NCBI GenBank assembly: GCA_937926445.1
Contig: CALBAK010000102.1
Location: 1 to 37,575 of the forward strand
Source of the DNA: an uncultured Alphaproteobacteria bacterium
Lineage (GTDB): Bacteria > Pseudomonadota > Alphaproteobacteria > Geminicoccales > Geminicoccaceae
DNA length: 37,575 nucleotides
Direction: 5' to 3'
Made by a program: the position numbers and the translations under genes. A model generated the notes under the pieces. That model did no database searches. It was not told the DNA's origin and saw only the letters and a list, made by a program, of their open reading frames with translations. Positions within the stretch are counted from its first letter, which is position 1; every line of letters starts with the position of its first letter. Of the stretch, positions 1-8,457 are shown piece by piece.

Positions 1-2270
1 GCCCGCTCGGACTCCGCGAGGCTCTCGCGCAGGAGCCGCCAGGCGGCGGCCTCGCGGGCGAGCGCCCGCTCCTGCAGGGAGAGAGCCTCGAGCTCGCGCT
101 CGAGTTCGTCGAGCCGGCTGTCGCAGGCCTCGATGCCGAGACCGCGCACCTCGCCCTCCAGCCGGTCGACCTCCTGCCGGCAGCGGGCGATCTCCGCCTC
201 GAGGGCGGCGATCTCGCGCTCGGCCTGGGCCTCGCGCGCCCGCACGCCCTCCGCATCGCGACGGGCGAGCTCGGCCTCGATCGCGGCGAGGTTCGCCCGC
301 GCCGCGGCGAGCGCCTCGGCCGAGCCGGCACGTCCCGCCTCGAGTTCGCCCTCGGGGCAGCGCGCTTCGGCGGCGAGAAGGGCCGCACGGATCGCCCCGA
401 CCGCACGCAAAAGTTCGCGCCGCCGGCCTTCGAGCCCGGCCGCCTGTTCGCGCAAACGGGCGAGCGCCTTGCCGGCCGCCGCGGCCTCGGCGCGGCGCGC
501 TTCGAGCGCGCGCTCGGCCTCCTCGACCTCTCGCGCCGCGGCCTCGAGCGTGGCAGCCAGCCGCTCCGGCTCCGCACCCTCGCCGAGGCTCTGCCGCCCG
601 GTCTCGAGGCGACGGAGCTCGACCTGCAGGCGGGCCCGGAGTGCGTCGAGATCGACGACACCGGTGCCGCGCAAGAGACCGTCGAGGGCCCGCCGTTCCT
701 CGGCAAGCCTCTGGGCGAGGGCGCGCCGACGGGCGAGCGCCTCCTCGGCGGCGGCCGGGTCGTCGACGCCGAGCTCCGCGAGGGTCGCTCGCAATCGGGC
801 CTCGGTCTCGGCCAGCGCCGCGCGACGCGGGGCGAGTTCGCCACCGGGCGAGACCCGGATGCGGCCGAAACCGTCGAGACGGAGCTCGCTCGGCCCCGTG
901 AGATCGAGCGGCCTGGTGGGATCGATCGGCGTGCCGTCCTGGAGGCGGGCGAGGCGGCCGGGTTCCGGAAAGAGCTCGATCCGCGTCGCCTGGGCGAGCA
1001 GCCCGGCCTCCCGCCGGTCGCGCTCGGCGACGAGCTCGCGCAGCCGGCGCAGCCCGCCCTCGTCGATCCGCAGCATTTCGAGCTCGGCCGCCTCGCGCGC
1101 GATCGCCGCGGCGCGCTCCTCCGCTTCGCTCAGGACCGCACGCAGCCGCTCGGCTTCGGCTTGCCGAGCGACCAGCTCGCGCGCCGCCTGGGCGAGTGCG
1201 AGGCGCCTGCGGGCCGCGACGGCCGCCTCGGTGGCCGAGGCCTGGCTCTTCTCGAGCTCCAAGAGCCGCGCCTCCGCCTCGCCGATCCAGCTGGCGAGCC
1301 GGCTCCGCTCCTCGTCGAGCGTGCGCAGCTGTGCCTCGTCGCGGGCGAGGTTCGCGCGCTGCTCGGCGCGGCCGCGAAGATCCTCCTCGATGCGCCCGAG
1401 CTCGGCGCTCGCCGCCTCGACCGCCTTGCCGGCGACTGCCCGGTCCCGCTCGAGCCGATCGATCAGGATCCGCTCCTCGACCGCTCGGGTGCGCCGCTCG
1501 CGGGCCCGCTCGAGCCGCTCGGGAGCCTCTGCCCGGGCCCGCTCGGCCCGCGCGCGTTCGAGCCGGTCGACGGTCTCGTCGTAGCGCCGGCGGGCTTCCA
1601 GCAGCCTCCGGCGCTCCTCTTCGAGGCGGGCGATCTCGCTTTGGACGGTCGCGAGCTCGCCGGACTTCTTGGGCTGGCCCCGCTCGGTCCAGAAGCGGGC
1701 ATACTGGCTCTCGATTCGGGCTCTGAGCGGCGCGAGTCGCGGTCCGCCCGCGACCATGCCGATCTCGTGCCGCAGCAAGGCCCGCAAGCGGTCCCGCTGG
1801 GCCTCGATCGCGGCCGAGGTCGTCTCTTCGCGAAAGCTCGTGCCCTGGTCGACCCAGAAGAGGGCGAGGAGACCCTGATGCTCGGGCCGCCGCTCGGCGC
1901 GGCCCTGGCGGCGGGCGAAGCGGAGGAGCTCGACGAGCCGATCCTCCGCCCGATCGCCCTGAAGGCGCCCCTCGGGGCCCGTGAGCGTACAGCTGCGACC
2001 GAACTCCTTCTCGAGCCGGTAGCGGGCGCCGGCGAGCTCGAGCTCGACCGCGACCCGGGGGATCCCACCCCCGTAGGCGGTCATCGCTTCGCGGACCCGA
2101 CCACCGACCGCGTGATGTTCGAGGAGGGCCGCCTTGAGGGCCAGAAGAACGGTGGACTTGCCCTCCTCGTTGTCGCCGCCGATCACGGTGAGGCCCGGGT
2201 CGAGCGGCCCGATCCGCCACTCGCCCGCGAGCTTGCGGAAGTCGCGGATCTCGATGCCGTGGAGCCTCAT
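1..2270 (-). CDS. SbcC/YhaN-like AAA ATPase with long coiled coil (C-terminus beyond window)
   Basis: The minus-strand frame from the ATG at 2270 stays open to the left edge: 756 residues are visible and the C-terminal ATPase half is missing. The N-terminus is an ABC/SMC-type head: residues 1-30 resemble the RecF/SbcC start, and a Walker A (GGDNEEGKST) covers about residues 31-40. A conserved segment of the YhaN kind (FWVDQG) follows near residue 140. From about residue 190 it is almost continuous Glu/Arg/Ala/Leu-rich coiled coil. The ATG overlaps the TGA of the SbcD-like gene (ATGA), so the two are translationally coupled. Family knowledge: SbcC/YhaN ATPases pair with SbcD/YhaO nucleases to process DNA ends and hairpins. 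The exact subfamily is inferred because the distal Walker B and signature are outside the window. GC-rich frames on the other strand here are shadows. Confidence 0.88.
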   Translation of the reverse strand, partial: MRLHGIEIRDFRKLAGEWRIGPLDPGLTVIGGDNEEGKSTVLLALKAALLEHHAVGGRVREAMTAYGGGIPRVAVELELAGARYRLEKEFGRSCTLTGPEGRLQGDRAEDRLVELLRFARRQGRAERRPEHQGLLALFWVDQGTSFREETTSAAIEAQRDRLRALLRHEIGMVAGGPRLAPLRARIESQYARFWTERGQPKKSGELATVQSEIARLEEERRRLLEARRRYDETVDRLERARAERARAEAPERLERARERRTRAVEERILIDRLERDRAVAGKAVEAASAELGRIEEDLRGRAEQRANLARDEAQLRTLDEERSRLASWIGEAEARLLELEKSQASATEAAVAARRRLALAQAARELVARQAEAERLRAVLSEAEERAAAIAREAAELEMLRIDEGGLRRLRELVAERDRREAGLLAQATRIELFPEPGRLARLQDGTPIDPTRPLDLTGPSELRLDGFGRIRVSPGGELAPRRAALAETEARLRATLAELGVDDPAAAEEALARRRALAQRLAEERRALDGLLRGTGVVDLDALRARLQVELRRLETGRQSLGEGAEPERLAATLEAAAREVEEAERALEARRAEAAAAGKALARLREQAAGLEGRRRELLRAVGAIRAALLAAEARCPEGELEAGRAGSAEALAAARANLAAIEAELARRDAEGVRAREAQAEREIAALEAEIARCRQEVDRLEGEVRGLGIEACDSRLDELERELEALSLQERALAREAAAWRLLRESLAESER

Positions 2271-3421
2271 GCTCGCCCCTCCGGGCCTTCGGCGAACCGC
2301 CTCTCCTCTTGCCAGAGCAGTCGCAGCGCGAGCCGGGCCACTGCCCGGTCCTCCTCGCTTGTGCCCGAGCACGCCCGTTCGGCGAGGGCCCGTGCGCAGG
2401 CGCCGATCGGCCCGCCGTCGTCGAGTCTCGCGAGCTCGGCCGTGCTCGGCTGGAGGAGGAGGCTGTCCTCGAGATCGAGATGACGAACCGCCGCCGCGAG
2501 ACGGGCGAGCGCCGCATCGACTGCGGTCCGACCGGCGAGATCGACCGAGCCCGAAAGCACCACACGCAACACACAGCGATCCGGCTCCGCCGGCAGCCCG
2601 CCGCGCAGACCGTCGATCCGCCTCTCGAGCTCGGCGGGCTCGAGCGGGGCGAGCTCGAGCGCGCGCTCGAGCCAGTGGAAGCGGCCGGTCGCGACCGGCA
2701 CTACCCGCAGCGGCGCGCCCGGCCCGTCGAGCTCGACCAGGAGCACGTTGCCGGCTTCGCGGTAGCGGAAACCGTCCGGCTCGGGGGTGCCGGCGTACCA
2801 GGTACGAGGAGCGGCCTCGAGCGTGCTGTGACGGTCGCCGAGCGCCAAATAGTCGAGCCGGGCCAGTTCGGCGCGGTCGCGGGCGATCGGGTTCGGCGCT
2901 TCCTCCGCCTCGGGCCTGAGCCCCTCGAGGATGCCGTGGGCGAGGCCGATCCGGATCGTACCTTCGGGCGTCGCCGCCCCGTCCATCCAGAGCGTGAGGT
3001 CCTCGGGTGTGCGGCGGGCGCGCAAAGGGGCCGGGAGTACGAAGGCCCGACCACCGGCGATCGCGATCGGCTCGCACCGATCGGCCAAGACCACCCCCGC
3101 GCCGGGGCCGAGCCGGGAAAGGCGCGACCACACACTCTCGGCGAGGGCCGCGTCGTGATTGCCGGGCAGGAGAATCCAGGGACCCCGGAAGCCCGCGAGG
3201 GCCGCGAGCATGCGGCGCAGGAGGGCATCGTCCACGTGCTGGTGATCGAGCACGTCGCCTGCCACGAGTACGGCATCCACCCGTCGCGCCGCGGCCAGGG
3301 CCGCGATCTCGCGCACCACCTCGAGCCGGCGCTCGCGCAGGGTCGCACCGGCGTCGCCCGGGATCCGGTGGAAGGGGCAACCGAGATGCCAGTCGGCGGT
3401 ATGGAGGAGCCGGACGGTCAC
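2267..3421 (-). CDS. SbcD/YhaO-like DNA repair metallophosphoesterase
   Basis: A 384-residue calcineurin-like phosphoesterase with the full set of metal-binding motifs of the Mre11/SbcD family: D10 and H12 in LLHTADWHLG, GD at 55-56, GNHD at 87-90, H162 in GLAHGI, and GDRH near 195-198. The C-terminal third (from about residue 215) would be the capping and ATPase-contact region. Family role: Mn-dependent exo/endonuclease acting with the partner ATPase on broken or hairpin DNA in the cytoplasm. It starts with GTG at 3421, 27 bases after the DUF971 stop, and its TGA overlaps the start of the ATPase gene. The YhaO-type branch rather than classical SbcD is suggested by the YhaN-like partner; this is inference. 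Confidence 0.9.
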   Translation of the reverse strand: MTVRLLHTADWHLGCPFHRIPGDAGATLRERRLEVVREIAALAAARRVDAVLVAGDVLDHQHVDDALLRRMLAALAGFRGPWILLPGNHDAALAESVWSRLSRLGPGAGVVLADRCEPIAIAGGRAFVLPAPLRARRTPEDLTLWMDGAATPEGTIRIGLAHGILEGLRPEAEEAPNPIARDRAELARLDYLALGDRHSTLEAAPRTWYAGTPEPDGFRYREAGNVLLVELDGPGAPLRVVPVATGRFHWLERALELAPLEPAELERRIDGLRGGLPAEPDRCVLRVVLSGSVDLAGRTAVDAALARLAAAVRHLDLEDSLLLQPSTAELARLDDGGPIGACARALAERACSGTSEEDRAVARLALRLLWQEERRFAEGPEGRA

Positions 3422-3448
3422 CGCCGCTCGCCGAGCCCTGCGTCCCGC

Positions 3449-3820
3449 TCAACCTTCGCGCGAGAGACCGCGGGCGGCGAGCGCCTCGAGATAGGCTTGC
3501 CAGATCCGCTCGCGATCGCGCCCCAGCCGGTAGAGATAGGGCCAGGAGTAGATGCCGGTATCGTGGCCGTCGTCGAAGACGATCCGCACGGCGTAATTGC
3601 CGACCGGCTCGAGGTCGCGAATCGCCACGTTGCGCTTACCAGCCACGACGACCTTCTGCGAGGGGGTGTGGCCCTGGACCTCGGCCGAGGGGCTCTCGAC
3701 CCGCAACAGCTCGGCCGGCAGGGTGAAGGTCCGGCCATCGTCGAAGTCGATCTCGAGGCAGCGCTCGGCCCGCTTGACGCGGATCTCGACCGGCCAGGGC
3801 TCGGCGATGGCCGAGGTCAT
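3449..3820 (-). CDS. DUF971 domain protein (gamma-butyrobetaine hydroxylase N-domain-like)
   Basis: A 123-residue single-domain protein. The region from WPVEIRVKR through [18 protein letters not shown] to [12 protein letters not shown] is characteristic of DUF971, the small beta-rich domain also found at the N-terminus of gamma-butyrobetaine dioxygenases. Stand-alone members have been linked to iron-sulfur or metal handling, but no reaction can be read from this sequence. The ATG at 3820 overlaps the TGA of the Trm112-like gene (ATGA), which places it in the cnoX-LON-Trm112 transcription unit, a neighbourhood often seen in alphaproteobacteria. Confidence 0.88.
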   Translation of the reverse strand: MTSAIAEPWPVEIRVKRAERCLEIDFDDGRTFTLPAELLRVESPSAEVQGHTPSQKVVVAGKRNVAIRDLEPVGNYAVRIVFDDGHDTGIYSWPYLYRLGRDRERIWQAYLEALAARGLSREG

Positions 3821-4041
3821 CGGCGCAGCTCTTCGGGCACCGCCTCGGCCTCGCCGAGGGGACGCGCCTCCTCGACCAGCATGATCGGAATGCCGTCGCG
3901 GATCGGGTAGGCGAGCCCGGCCCGCTCGGAGACGAGCTCGTTGCGCGCTCTATCGTAACGCAGCGGCCCTTTGGTGAGCGGGCAGACCAGCAGGTCCAAC
4001 AGACGGGGATCGACCCCGACCTCGCCTTCGCGCTCGGCCAT
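3817..4041 (-). CDS. Trm112/YcaR-like small protein
   Basis: About 74 residues. The core has the Trm112 pattern: [14 protein letters not shown] near the start, a middle segment ending [20 protein letters not shown], and an acidic tail. Family members are small activators or chaperones of methyltransferases, or act near lipid A enzymes (YcaR); the partner here is unknown. Only one Cys of the zinc-binding set is retained, as in many UPF0434 proteins. I chose the ATG at 4041 over an upstream start at 4074 because a GGGAGA ribosome site lies just before it and the LON gene stops at 4052, leaving an 11-base gap. Confidence 0.88.
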   Translation of the reverse strand: MAEREGEVGVDPRLLDLLVCPLTKGPLRYDRARNELVSERAGLAYPIRDGIPIMLVEEARPLGEAEAVPEELRR

Positions 4042-4051
4042 CGGCTCTCCC

Positions 4052-4702
4052 TCAGTGCCGGACGGGCGGCGCACCCGCCTGCGCCGCCCGCGCGTCCATC
4101 TCCAAGAGCGTGATCAAGAGCTCGCCCTGGCTCGCGAGATCGGCCGCCTCGAGCAGCGCCTGCTTCTCGGTCGGCGCGAACGGGCAGAGCATGGCGAGCG
4201 AGGTGACGAGGGCCGCGAGCGGCGCAGCCCGCACCGCGGCCCAATCGGTCTCGATCCCGCGCCGGCGGAAATAGGCCTCGGTGGCGGCCAGAAGGCGCGG
4301 CCGGGCGTCGTCGGGCGGATCGGGCGGGGCGAGGTCGCCGTGCCAGCGGGCGAAATCGGCGACCACCTGGCGGTACGGGGTCGCCACGGTGAGCTCGTCG
4401 ACCACATCGAAGCGGCAGAGCCCGGTGAGCGTGATCAGATAGCGGCCGTCCTCGGTCTCGGAGAAGCTCGTGATGCCGCCGAGGCACCCGACCCGGTAGA
4501 TCCCCCGCCGCTGGCCCGGCCGCTCGGGCTCGGTCGGCTGGATCATGCCGATCACCCGATGAGTTCGCATCGCGTCCTGCACCATCGCCAGATAGCGCGG
4601 CTCGAAGATGTTGAGCGGCAGGTTGCCGCCCGGCAGCAGGAGTGCACCCTCGAGGGGGAAGATCGGGAACCGGGTCGGGACGCTCTGGGCGGCGGCGCGC
4701 AT
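4052..4702 (-). CDS. LON substrate-binding domain protein (no protease domain)
   Basis: A protein of about 216 residues made only of the Lon N-terminal (LAN/PUA-like) domain. It opens with the hallmark [20 protein letters not shown] followed by [13 protein letters not shown]. There is no AAA or Ser-Lys protease part, so it is not a protease. Stand-alone LON domains of this size are common in alphaproteobacteria and are taken to be substrate-recognition or adaptor proteins. It sits 10 bases after cnoX, suggesting a joint protein-quality-control role. The ATG at 4702 is preferred: an upstream in-frame ATG at 4816 would add 38 residues of low-complexity sequence inside cnoX. Confidence 0.88.
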   Translation of the reverse strand: MRAAAQSVPTRFPIFPLEGALLLPGGNLPLNIFEPRYLAMVQDAMRTHRVIGMIQPTEPERPGQRRGIYRVGCLGGITSFSETEDGRYLITLTGLCRFDVVDELTVATPYRQVVADFARWHGDLAPPDPPDDARPRLLAATEAYFRRRGIETDWAAVRAAPLAALVTSLAMLCPFAPTEKQALLEAADLASQGELLITLLEMDARAAQAGAPPVRH

Positions 4703-4712
4703 CGAGTGGACG

Positions 4713-5633
4713 TCAGGAGAAGAGCACGCTCGACAGCATCCGGCGGCCCTTGAGGGTGGCGGGGTGCTTGGGTCCGAGCGCGTCGAAGAAGCGGAGGAGC
4801 TGCTTCCTGGCCGCATCGTCTTTCCAGCCGCGGTCCTTCTTCACGATCCGGCAGAGATGCTCCATAGCGGGCTCGAGCCGGCCGCGCAGGAATAGGGCCG
4901 TAGCCAGGCGATAGCGTGTCTCGTGATCCTCCGGATCGGCCGAAAGGCGCGCCTCGAGGGTCGCCGGATCGCCGGTCTCGCCGGCCTCCTCGGCGAGCTG
5001 GATGGCGGCCCGGGCACCGGAGATCGCGGGGTGGTTCGCCACCGCCTTGGGTGCCTTGTCGAGCAGCCGCTTGGCATCCTCCCGCTGGCCGGAGGCCAAC
5101 AGGCAGCGGGCGAGCCCGCCGATCGCATCCGGGTTCTCGGGCTCGGCGCGCAGCACCGCGTTGTAGATCGCCGCCGCCGCCTTGACCTCGCCACGGTCGA
5201 GGGCGGCGCGCGCCGCCTCGAGGTCGGCCGTGAGGTCGGCGCCCACGGGCGCGCCCACGAGCTTCTCGACGAGCGCCTTGATCTGGCTCTCCGGCTGCGC
5301 GCCCACGAAGCCGGTGACCGGCTGGCCGCCCAGAAAGGCGTAAACCGTCGGCACCGACTGGATGCGGAGCTGCTGGGCGAGCTCCGGGTTCTCGTCGATG
5401 TTGATCTTGACGAGTTTGACCTTGCCGGCCGCCGCCTTGACCACCTTCTCGAGGACCGGCCCGAGTTGCTTGCAGGGGCCGCACCAGGGGGCCCAGAAAT
5501 CGACCAGCACCGGCGTGCTCATCGACGCCTGGATGACGTCCTGGGCGAAGGTCTCGAGCGAGCCGTCCTTGATGAGTGCGCCGTCGCCCGTGGCGGCTTT
5601 CGCTTTGGCGGACGCGCCGCTGAAAAGCTGCAT
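4713..5633 (-). CDS. cnoX: CnoX/YbbN-type thioredoxin-TPR chaperedoxin
   Basis: 306 residues: a thioredoxin fold at about 20-130 with a complete WCGPC active site (C51, C54) and the cis-Pro segment SVPTVYAF, then a TPR-like helical region to the end. This architecture defines CnoX/YbbN. In Escherichia coli CnoX is a holdase that protects proteins from hypochlorous acid and hands them to GroEL, and its CXXC is degenerate; here both cysteines are present, so thiol-disulfide exchange may be retained. It is the first gene of the minus-strand unit cnoX-LON-Trm112-DUF971-sbcD-sbcC-like. The promoter should lie in the 5634-5824 divergent gap; I could not define it convincingly. Confidence 0.92.
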   Translation of the reverse strand: MQLFSGASAKAKAATGDGALIKDGSLETFAQDVIQASMSTPVLVDFWAPWCGPCKQLGPVLEKVVKAAAGKVKLVKINIDENPELAQQLRIQSVPTVYAFLGGQPVTGFVGAQPESQIKALVEKLVGAPVGADLTADLEAARAALDRGEVKAAAAIYNAVLRAEPENPDAIGGLARCLLASGQREDAKRLLDKAPKAVANHPAISGARAAIQLAEEAGETGDPATLEARLSADPEDHETRYRLATALFLRGRLEPAMEHLCRIVKKDRGWKDDAARKQLLRFFDALGPKHPATLKGRRMLSSVLFS

Positions 5634-5824
5634 TCCTCATGATCCCCGACGCTGGGCGGCCGCACCGATCGCCGTCCGCGCGGCGGCCTACGAGCCGGCC
5701 GTAATGTGAGGCCCGGGGACGGTCGATACAAGCCCGGCCGGTGCAGTTCGTCTTGGGCGGCGCTCGCGGCTTGCGCCCGGGCCCGCTGCGGTCCATGGGG
5801 AGGGTCGGGAGGTCGCCGGTCGCG

Positions 5825-6511
5825 ATGCGCCGTCTCCTCGTCGTGTTCGTCGGATTGGCCGCGCTCGTGCTGTTGCCCTTCCTGCTCTGGGGCGAGAGGC
5901 TCGAGGCGGCGCTCGATCCGGCGCTGCTCGCCGCCCGAATGCAGGCCCAAGGGCCGCTCGCCACCCTCGTGGCCCTGGGGCTGCTCTGGTTCGATCTCGT
6001 GCTGCCGATCCCGGCGACCGCGGTGATGAGCGCGCTCGGCTTCGTCCACGGTGCGCTCCTGGGCGGTCTTTACGGAGCCGCGGGCTCGATGGCCGCCGGC
6101 CTCACGGGCTATGCGATCTGTCGAGCGCTCGGACCGCACGGGGCCCGCGCGATCCTCGGCGCCGAGGGTCTCGCGGAGGGCGAGCGCCTGTTCGCCCGGG
6201 TCGGCGCCTGGCTCGTCCTGCTCTCTCGCTGGCTGCCCGTCTTTCCGGAGGTCGTGGCCTGCATGGCAGGGCTCGCCCGCATGCACCTGCCGACCTTCCT
6301 GGTGGCGCTCGCCGCGGGCTCCTGGCCGATGGCCACGGCCTTCGCCGCAGTCGGTGCCTTCGGCCTCGAGCGGCCCGGTCTCGCGCTCGCGGCGAGCGCG
6401 CTCGTCCCACCCGTGATCTGGCTCCTCGTACGGCCCCTGGCCCTGAGGGCCGCCCGTAGCGAGCCGGCGGCCGGCGACGGCCCGCCGCCACCCGACCTCC
6501 GCTCCGGCTGA
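5825..6511 (+). CDS. VTT-domain (TVP38/TMEM64/DedA-like) membrane protein
   Basis: About 228 residues with a hydrophobic N-terminal helix and four or five further membrane segments. The central VTT/SNARE-associated signature is visible: LVLPIPATAVMSALGFVHGALLGGLYG in pieces, then SRWLPVFPEVVACMAGLARM, where the Arg and Pro are typical. Family members are inner-membrane proteins, several of which act as lipid scramblases or undecaprenyl-phosphate translocases; which applies here is not visible. I chose ATG 5825 because it begins directly before the first membrane helix, with GGGAGG about 12 bases upstream; in-frame ATGs at 5741 and 5795 are alternatives. It is followed 13 bases later by the PNPOx-like gene. 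Confidence 0.85.
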   Translation: MRRLLVVFVGLAALVLLPFLLWGERLEAALDPALLAARMQAQGPLATLVALGLLWFDLVLPIPATAVMSALGFVHGALLGGLYGAAGSMAAGLTGYAICRALGPHGARAILGAEGLAEGERLFARVGAWLVLLSRWLPVFPEVVACMAGLARMHLPTFLVALAAGSWPMATAFAAVGAFGLERPGLALAASALVPPVIWLLVRPLALRAARSEPAAGDGPPPPDLRSG

Positions 6512-6524
6512 AGGAGCCTCGCGC

Positions 6525-7019
6525 ATGAGCAAGCGGCCCACACCGGAGCCGGTCGATCCGGCGCAGCTTCCCCAACTCGCCCGGGCGGTGATCGCCGCCG
6601 ACCGCTTCCCGCGGCTCGCCACCCTGGACGGCGATCAGCCGCGGGTGCGACCGGTGAGCCCGGTACGCACCGACGGCTTCACCGTCTACGTCGCCAACCT
6701 GCGGCGCTACCACAAGACCCGGGAGCTCGCCGCCAACCCGCGCTGCGAGCTCTGCTATCTCTCGCCCGACCACGACCAGGTGCGGATCACGGGGGTGGTG
6801 GAGGTGGTCGAGGATAGAGCATTGCTCGACGACATCTGGCGCACCAACCCGCTCCTGCGGGCCTATCTCGGCACACCCGACAATCCCGAGCTCGTGGTCT
6901 ACCGGATCCGGCCGACCCGGGTGCGGTTCATGCGCGAGTGGGCGCTCGACTATCACGAGGTGCCCCTCGCGGGCACGGCCGCGCCCACTGCGGTGCCGGA
7001 CTCGGCTCAGCCCGGGTAG
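6525..7019 (+). CDS. Pyridoxamine 5'-phosphate oxidase-like (split-barrel flavin-binding) protein
   Basis: 164 residues. The segment PRLATLDGDQPRVRPVSPV followed by VYVANLRRYHKTRELAANPR is the classic FMN/F420 split-barrel pattern of PNPOx-like and general-stress-protein-26-like proteins. The later VRITGVVEVVED and YRIRPTRVRFM strands complete the barrel. It lacks the extra C-terminal domain of true PdxH, so a role as flavin- or haem-binding reductase is more likely than vitamin B6 synthesis. An AAGGAG site lies about 10 bases before the ATG. Its last 13 bases overlap convergently with the coiled-coil gene on the other strand. Confidence 0.87.
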   Translation: MSKRPTPEPVDPAQLPQLARAVIAADRFPRLATLDGDQPRVRPVSPVRTDGFTVYVANLRRYHKTRELAANPRCELCYLSPDHDQVRITGVVEVVEDRALLDDIWRTNPLLRAYLGTPDNPELVVYRIRPTRVRFMREWALDYHEVPLAGTAAPTAVPDSAQPG

Positions 7020-8236
7020 CGCCAGACCATCGTCAACGGCGTGCAGCAGCCGGGTAGGACGATCCGCAGCCGCAGCTCGTCGCCCGGCTTCCCGCTCTTC
7101 GGCGCGCGCAGGAGGAAGGCGCCCACCGTCTCGAGCCGGACCTCGCCGTCGCGCGTGCCGATCCAGAGTTCGGTCGGGCCGCGGCGGCGATCGCCGACGA
7201 GCTCGAGCCCTTCGACCTCGAGCCGCAATGGTAGAGCGACGGGCAAGGGCGGCCCGGCCTCACTCGCGCAACGGCCAACGAGTTCGACAGTGACCTCGCG
7301 ACCGGGCGGAATCGGATCGTCGAGCCCGCGCACCGTCCAACTGCAGACGAAACTCGCGATGCGTCGGTCGCGATCGAGCCAGAGGTCGAACAGCACGAAG
7401 CCGTCGGGGGTGCGGCCGATGCTGATCTGCTGGCTCGGGCCGGACGGTGGCTCGATCCGCAAATTGCGGACCTCGTGCAGCACCTCGACCCGTTCGAAGG
7501 CGCGCCGGACGGGTGCGGCGACGGGGGTGGCGGCCGGCACGGGCGTCGCCTGCGGCGGGGGTGCTGGTGCCGGCACCCGGGTCCGGGCGAGTTCGGCCTC
7601 GATCCGAGCCTGCCGCTCCGCGAGCCGGCGCTGCTCCGCCTCGACCCGCTGGCGCTCGGCCTCGAGCCGGGCCCGCTCGGCCTCCACGCGCTGCCGCTCG
7701 GCCTCGATTCGCGCCCGCTCTTCGGACGCCTTCCGGGCCTGCTCGGCGGCGATCCGCGCCTCTTCGGCGCGCCGCTGGATCTCGCGCTCGAGCCAGGCGA
7801 TCCGCTCGAGCGTGTCGCTCCGGGCTCGATCCAGGGCACCGATCTGCGGCACGAGTTCGCGGTCGACCAGCGCCCGGGTCTCCGCGGCGAGGGCCGCCAC
7901 GAGCGCCTCCGGCGTCGTGCCGGGTGGCAGCGCCGGCCGCGCCAGCTGTCGCACCGAGGCGGGCAGCGCCGCGGCGGTCGCCGCTTCCTCGGCGAGGCGG
8001 GCGCGCGATACCGGATGCAGGAGGCCGACCCGATCGTCGCGGAGTAGGAGATCCCCGCGCGAAGCGGCGGCGAGCAGCTCCCGCAGCTGACCGACGGCGC
8101 GCTCGAGGGCAGCGAGCTCGAGCCGCCGCTGGGCGATCTCGTCTTCGGGCGTACCCTGGGCTGCGACCAACCGGGGCGCGAGGTTCGCGAGCAGCAGGAG
8201 AACGAGCAGGAGCCGTCCGAGCCGAGAGGGGAGCAT
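7007..8236 (-). CDS. Secreted coiled-coil protein of unknown function
   Basis: 409 residues. Residues 1-26 form a signal peptide (Arg-rich start, Leu-rich core, cleavage near AAQ). Residues about 30-135 are helical and Ala/Leu-rich. Residues 140-220 are a strong coiled coil with repeated EAERQRV/EAERARL heptads. A Pro/Ala linker spans 220-243, and 245-409 form a beta-rich C-terminal domain with two adjacent cysteines near the end (GCC). I do not recognise the C-terminal domain. It is probably periplasmic or envelope-attached, perhaps a scaffold. Upstream lies a short SD-led mini-ORF and a perfect hairpin, described separately. The true Shine-Dalgarno for ATG 8236 appears to be GGAGGC. Confidence 0.8.
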   Translation of the reverse strand: MLPSRLGRLLLVLLLLANLAPRLVAAQGTPEDEIAQRRLELAALERAVGQLRELLAAASRGDLLLRDDRVGLLHPVSRARLAEEAATAAALPASVRQLARPALPPGTTPEALVAALAAETRALVDRELVPQIGALDRARSDTLERIAWLEREIQRRAEEARIAAEQARKASEERARIEAERQRVEAERARLEAERQRVEAEQRRLAERQARIEAELARTRVPAPAPPPQATPVPAATPVAAPVRRAFERVEVLHEVRNLRIEPPSGPSQQISIGRTPDGFVLFDLWLDRDRRIASFVCSWTVRGLDDPIPPGREVTVELVGRCASEAGPPLPVALPLRLEVEGLELVGDRRRGPTELWIGTRDGEVRLETVGAFLLRAPKSGKPGDELRLRIVLPGCCTPLTMVWRYPG

Positions 8237-8252
8237 CGAAGCCTCCGCGCGT

Positions 8253-8283
8253 AGCGGGCCCGCGCCGCGGGCTCGGGCCCGCT
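8253..8283 (-). other. Perfect 10-bp inverted repeat in leader of coiled-coil gene
   Basis: AGCGGGCCCG at 8253-8262 pairs perfectly with CGGGCCCGCT at 8274-8283 around an 11-base loop. It lies 17 bases upstream of the ATG at 8236, between that start and the mini-ORF at 8305-8291. There is no T-run on either side, so a normal intrinsic terminator is unlikely, though it could still slow transcripts coming from the TRAP operon at 8458. It could instead fold in the mRNA leader and affect translation. Confidence 0.5.
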
Positions 8284-8290
8284 CGAAGGA

Positions 8291-8305
8291 TTAACCGAGT
8301 GACAT
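8291..8305 (-). other. SD-led mini-ORF (four codons plus stop)
   Basis: On the minus strand AGGAGA stands about 5 bases before an ATG at 8305 that encodes only M-S-L-G before TAA. It is 55 bases upstream of the coiled-coil gene start, with the 10-bp hairpin between them. It may be a leader peptide or a chance occurrence; nothing else supports expression. Confidence 0.25.
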
Positions 8306-8457
8306 GCCGGTCTCCTAGCGAGCGATGAGCGAAGTTGCCCCGGGCCGAGCTCCAACCCACGGTCGAACGGGGTGTCCTTTCCTTTGCCGGTCAGCGGCTT
8401 GTCGGTGGGTGGTCCGAACAACCGGCGGCCCGGCCATGCGCGCGCTCGTGCACCCGG

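Noticed and set aside
133-1584. 483-codon Ser/Arg/Ala-rich plus-strand frame
   Set aside because: Shadow of the SbcC/YhaN-like coiled-coil gene; low-complexity translation from codon bias.
7620-7740. Repetitive DNA in the coiled-coil gene, considered as a tandem repeat or CRISPR-like array
   Set aside because: The repetition follows heptads (EAERQRV/EAERARL) in the protein and has no spacers.
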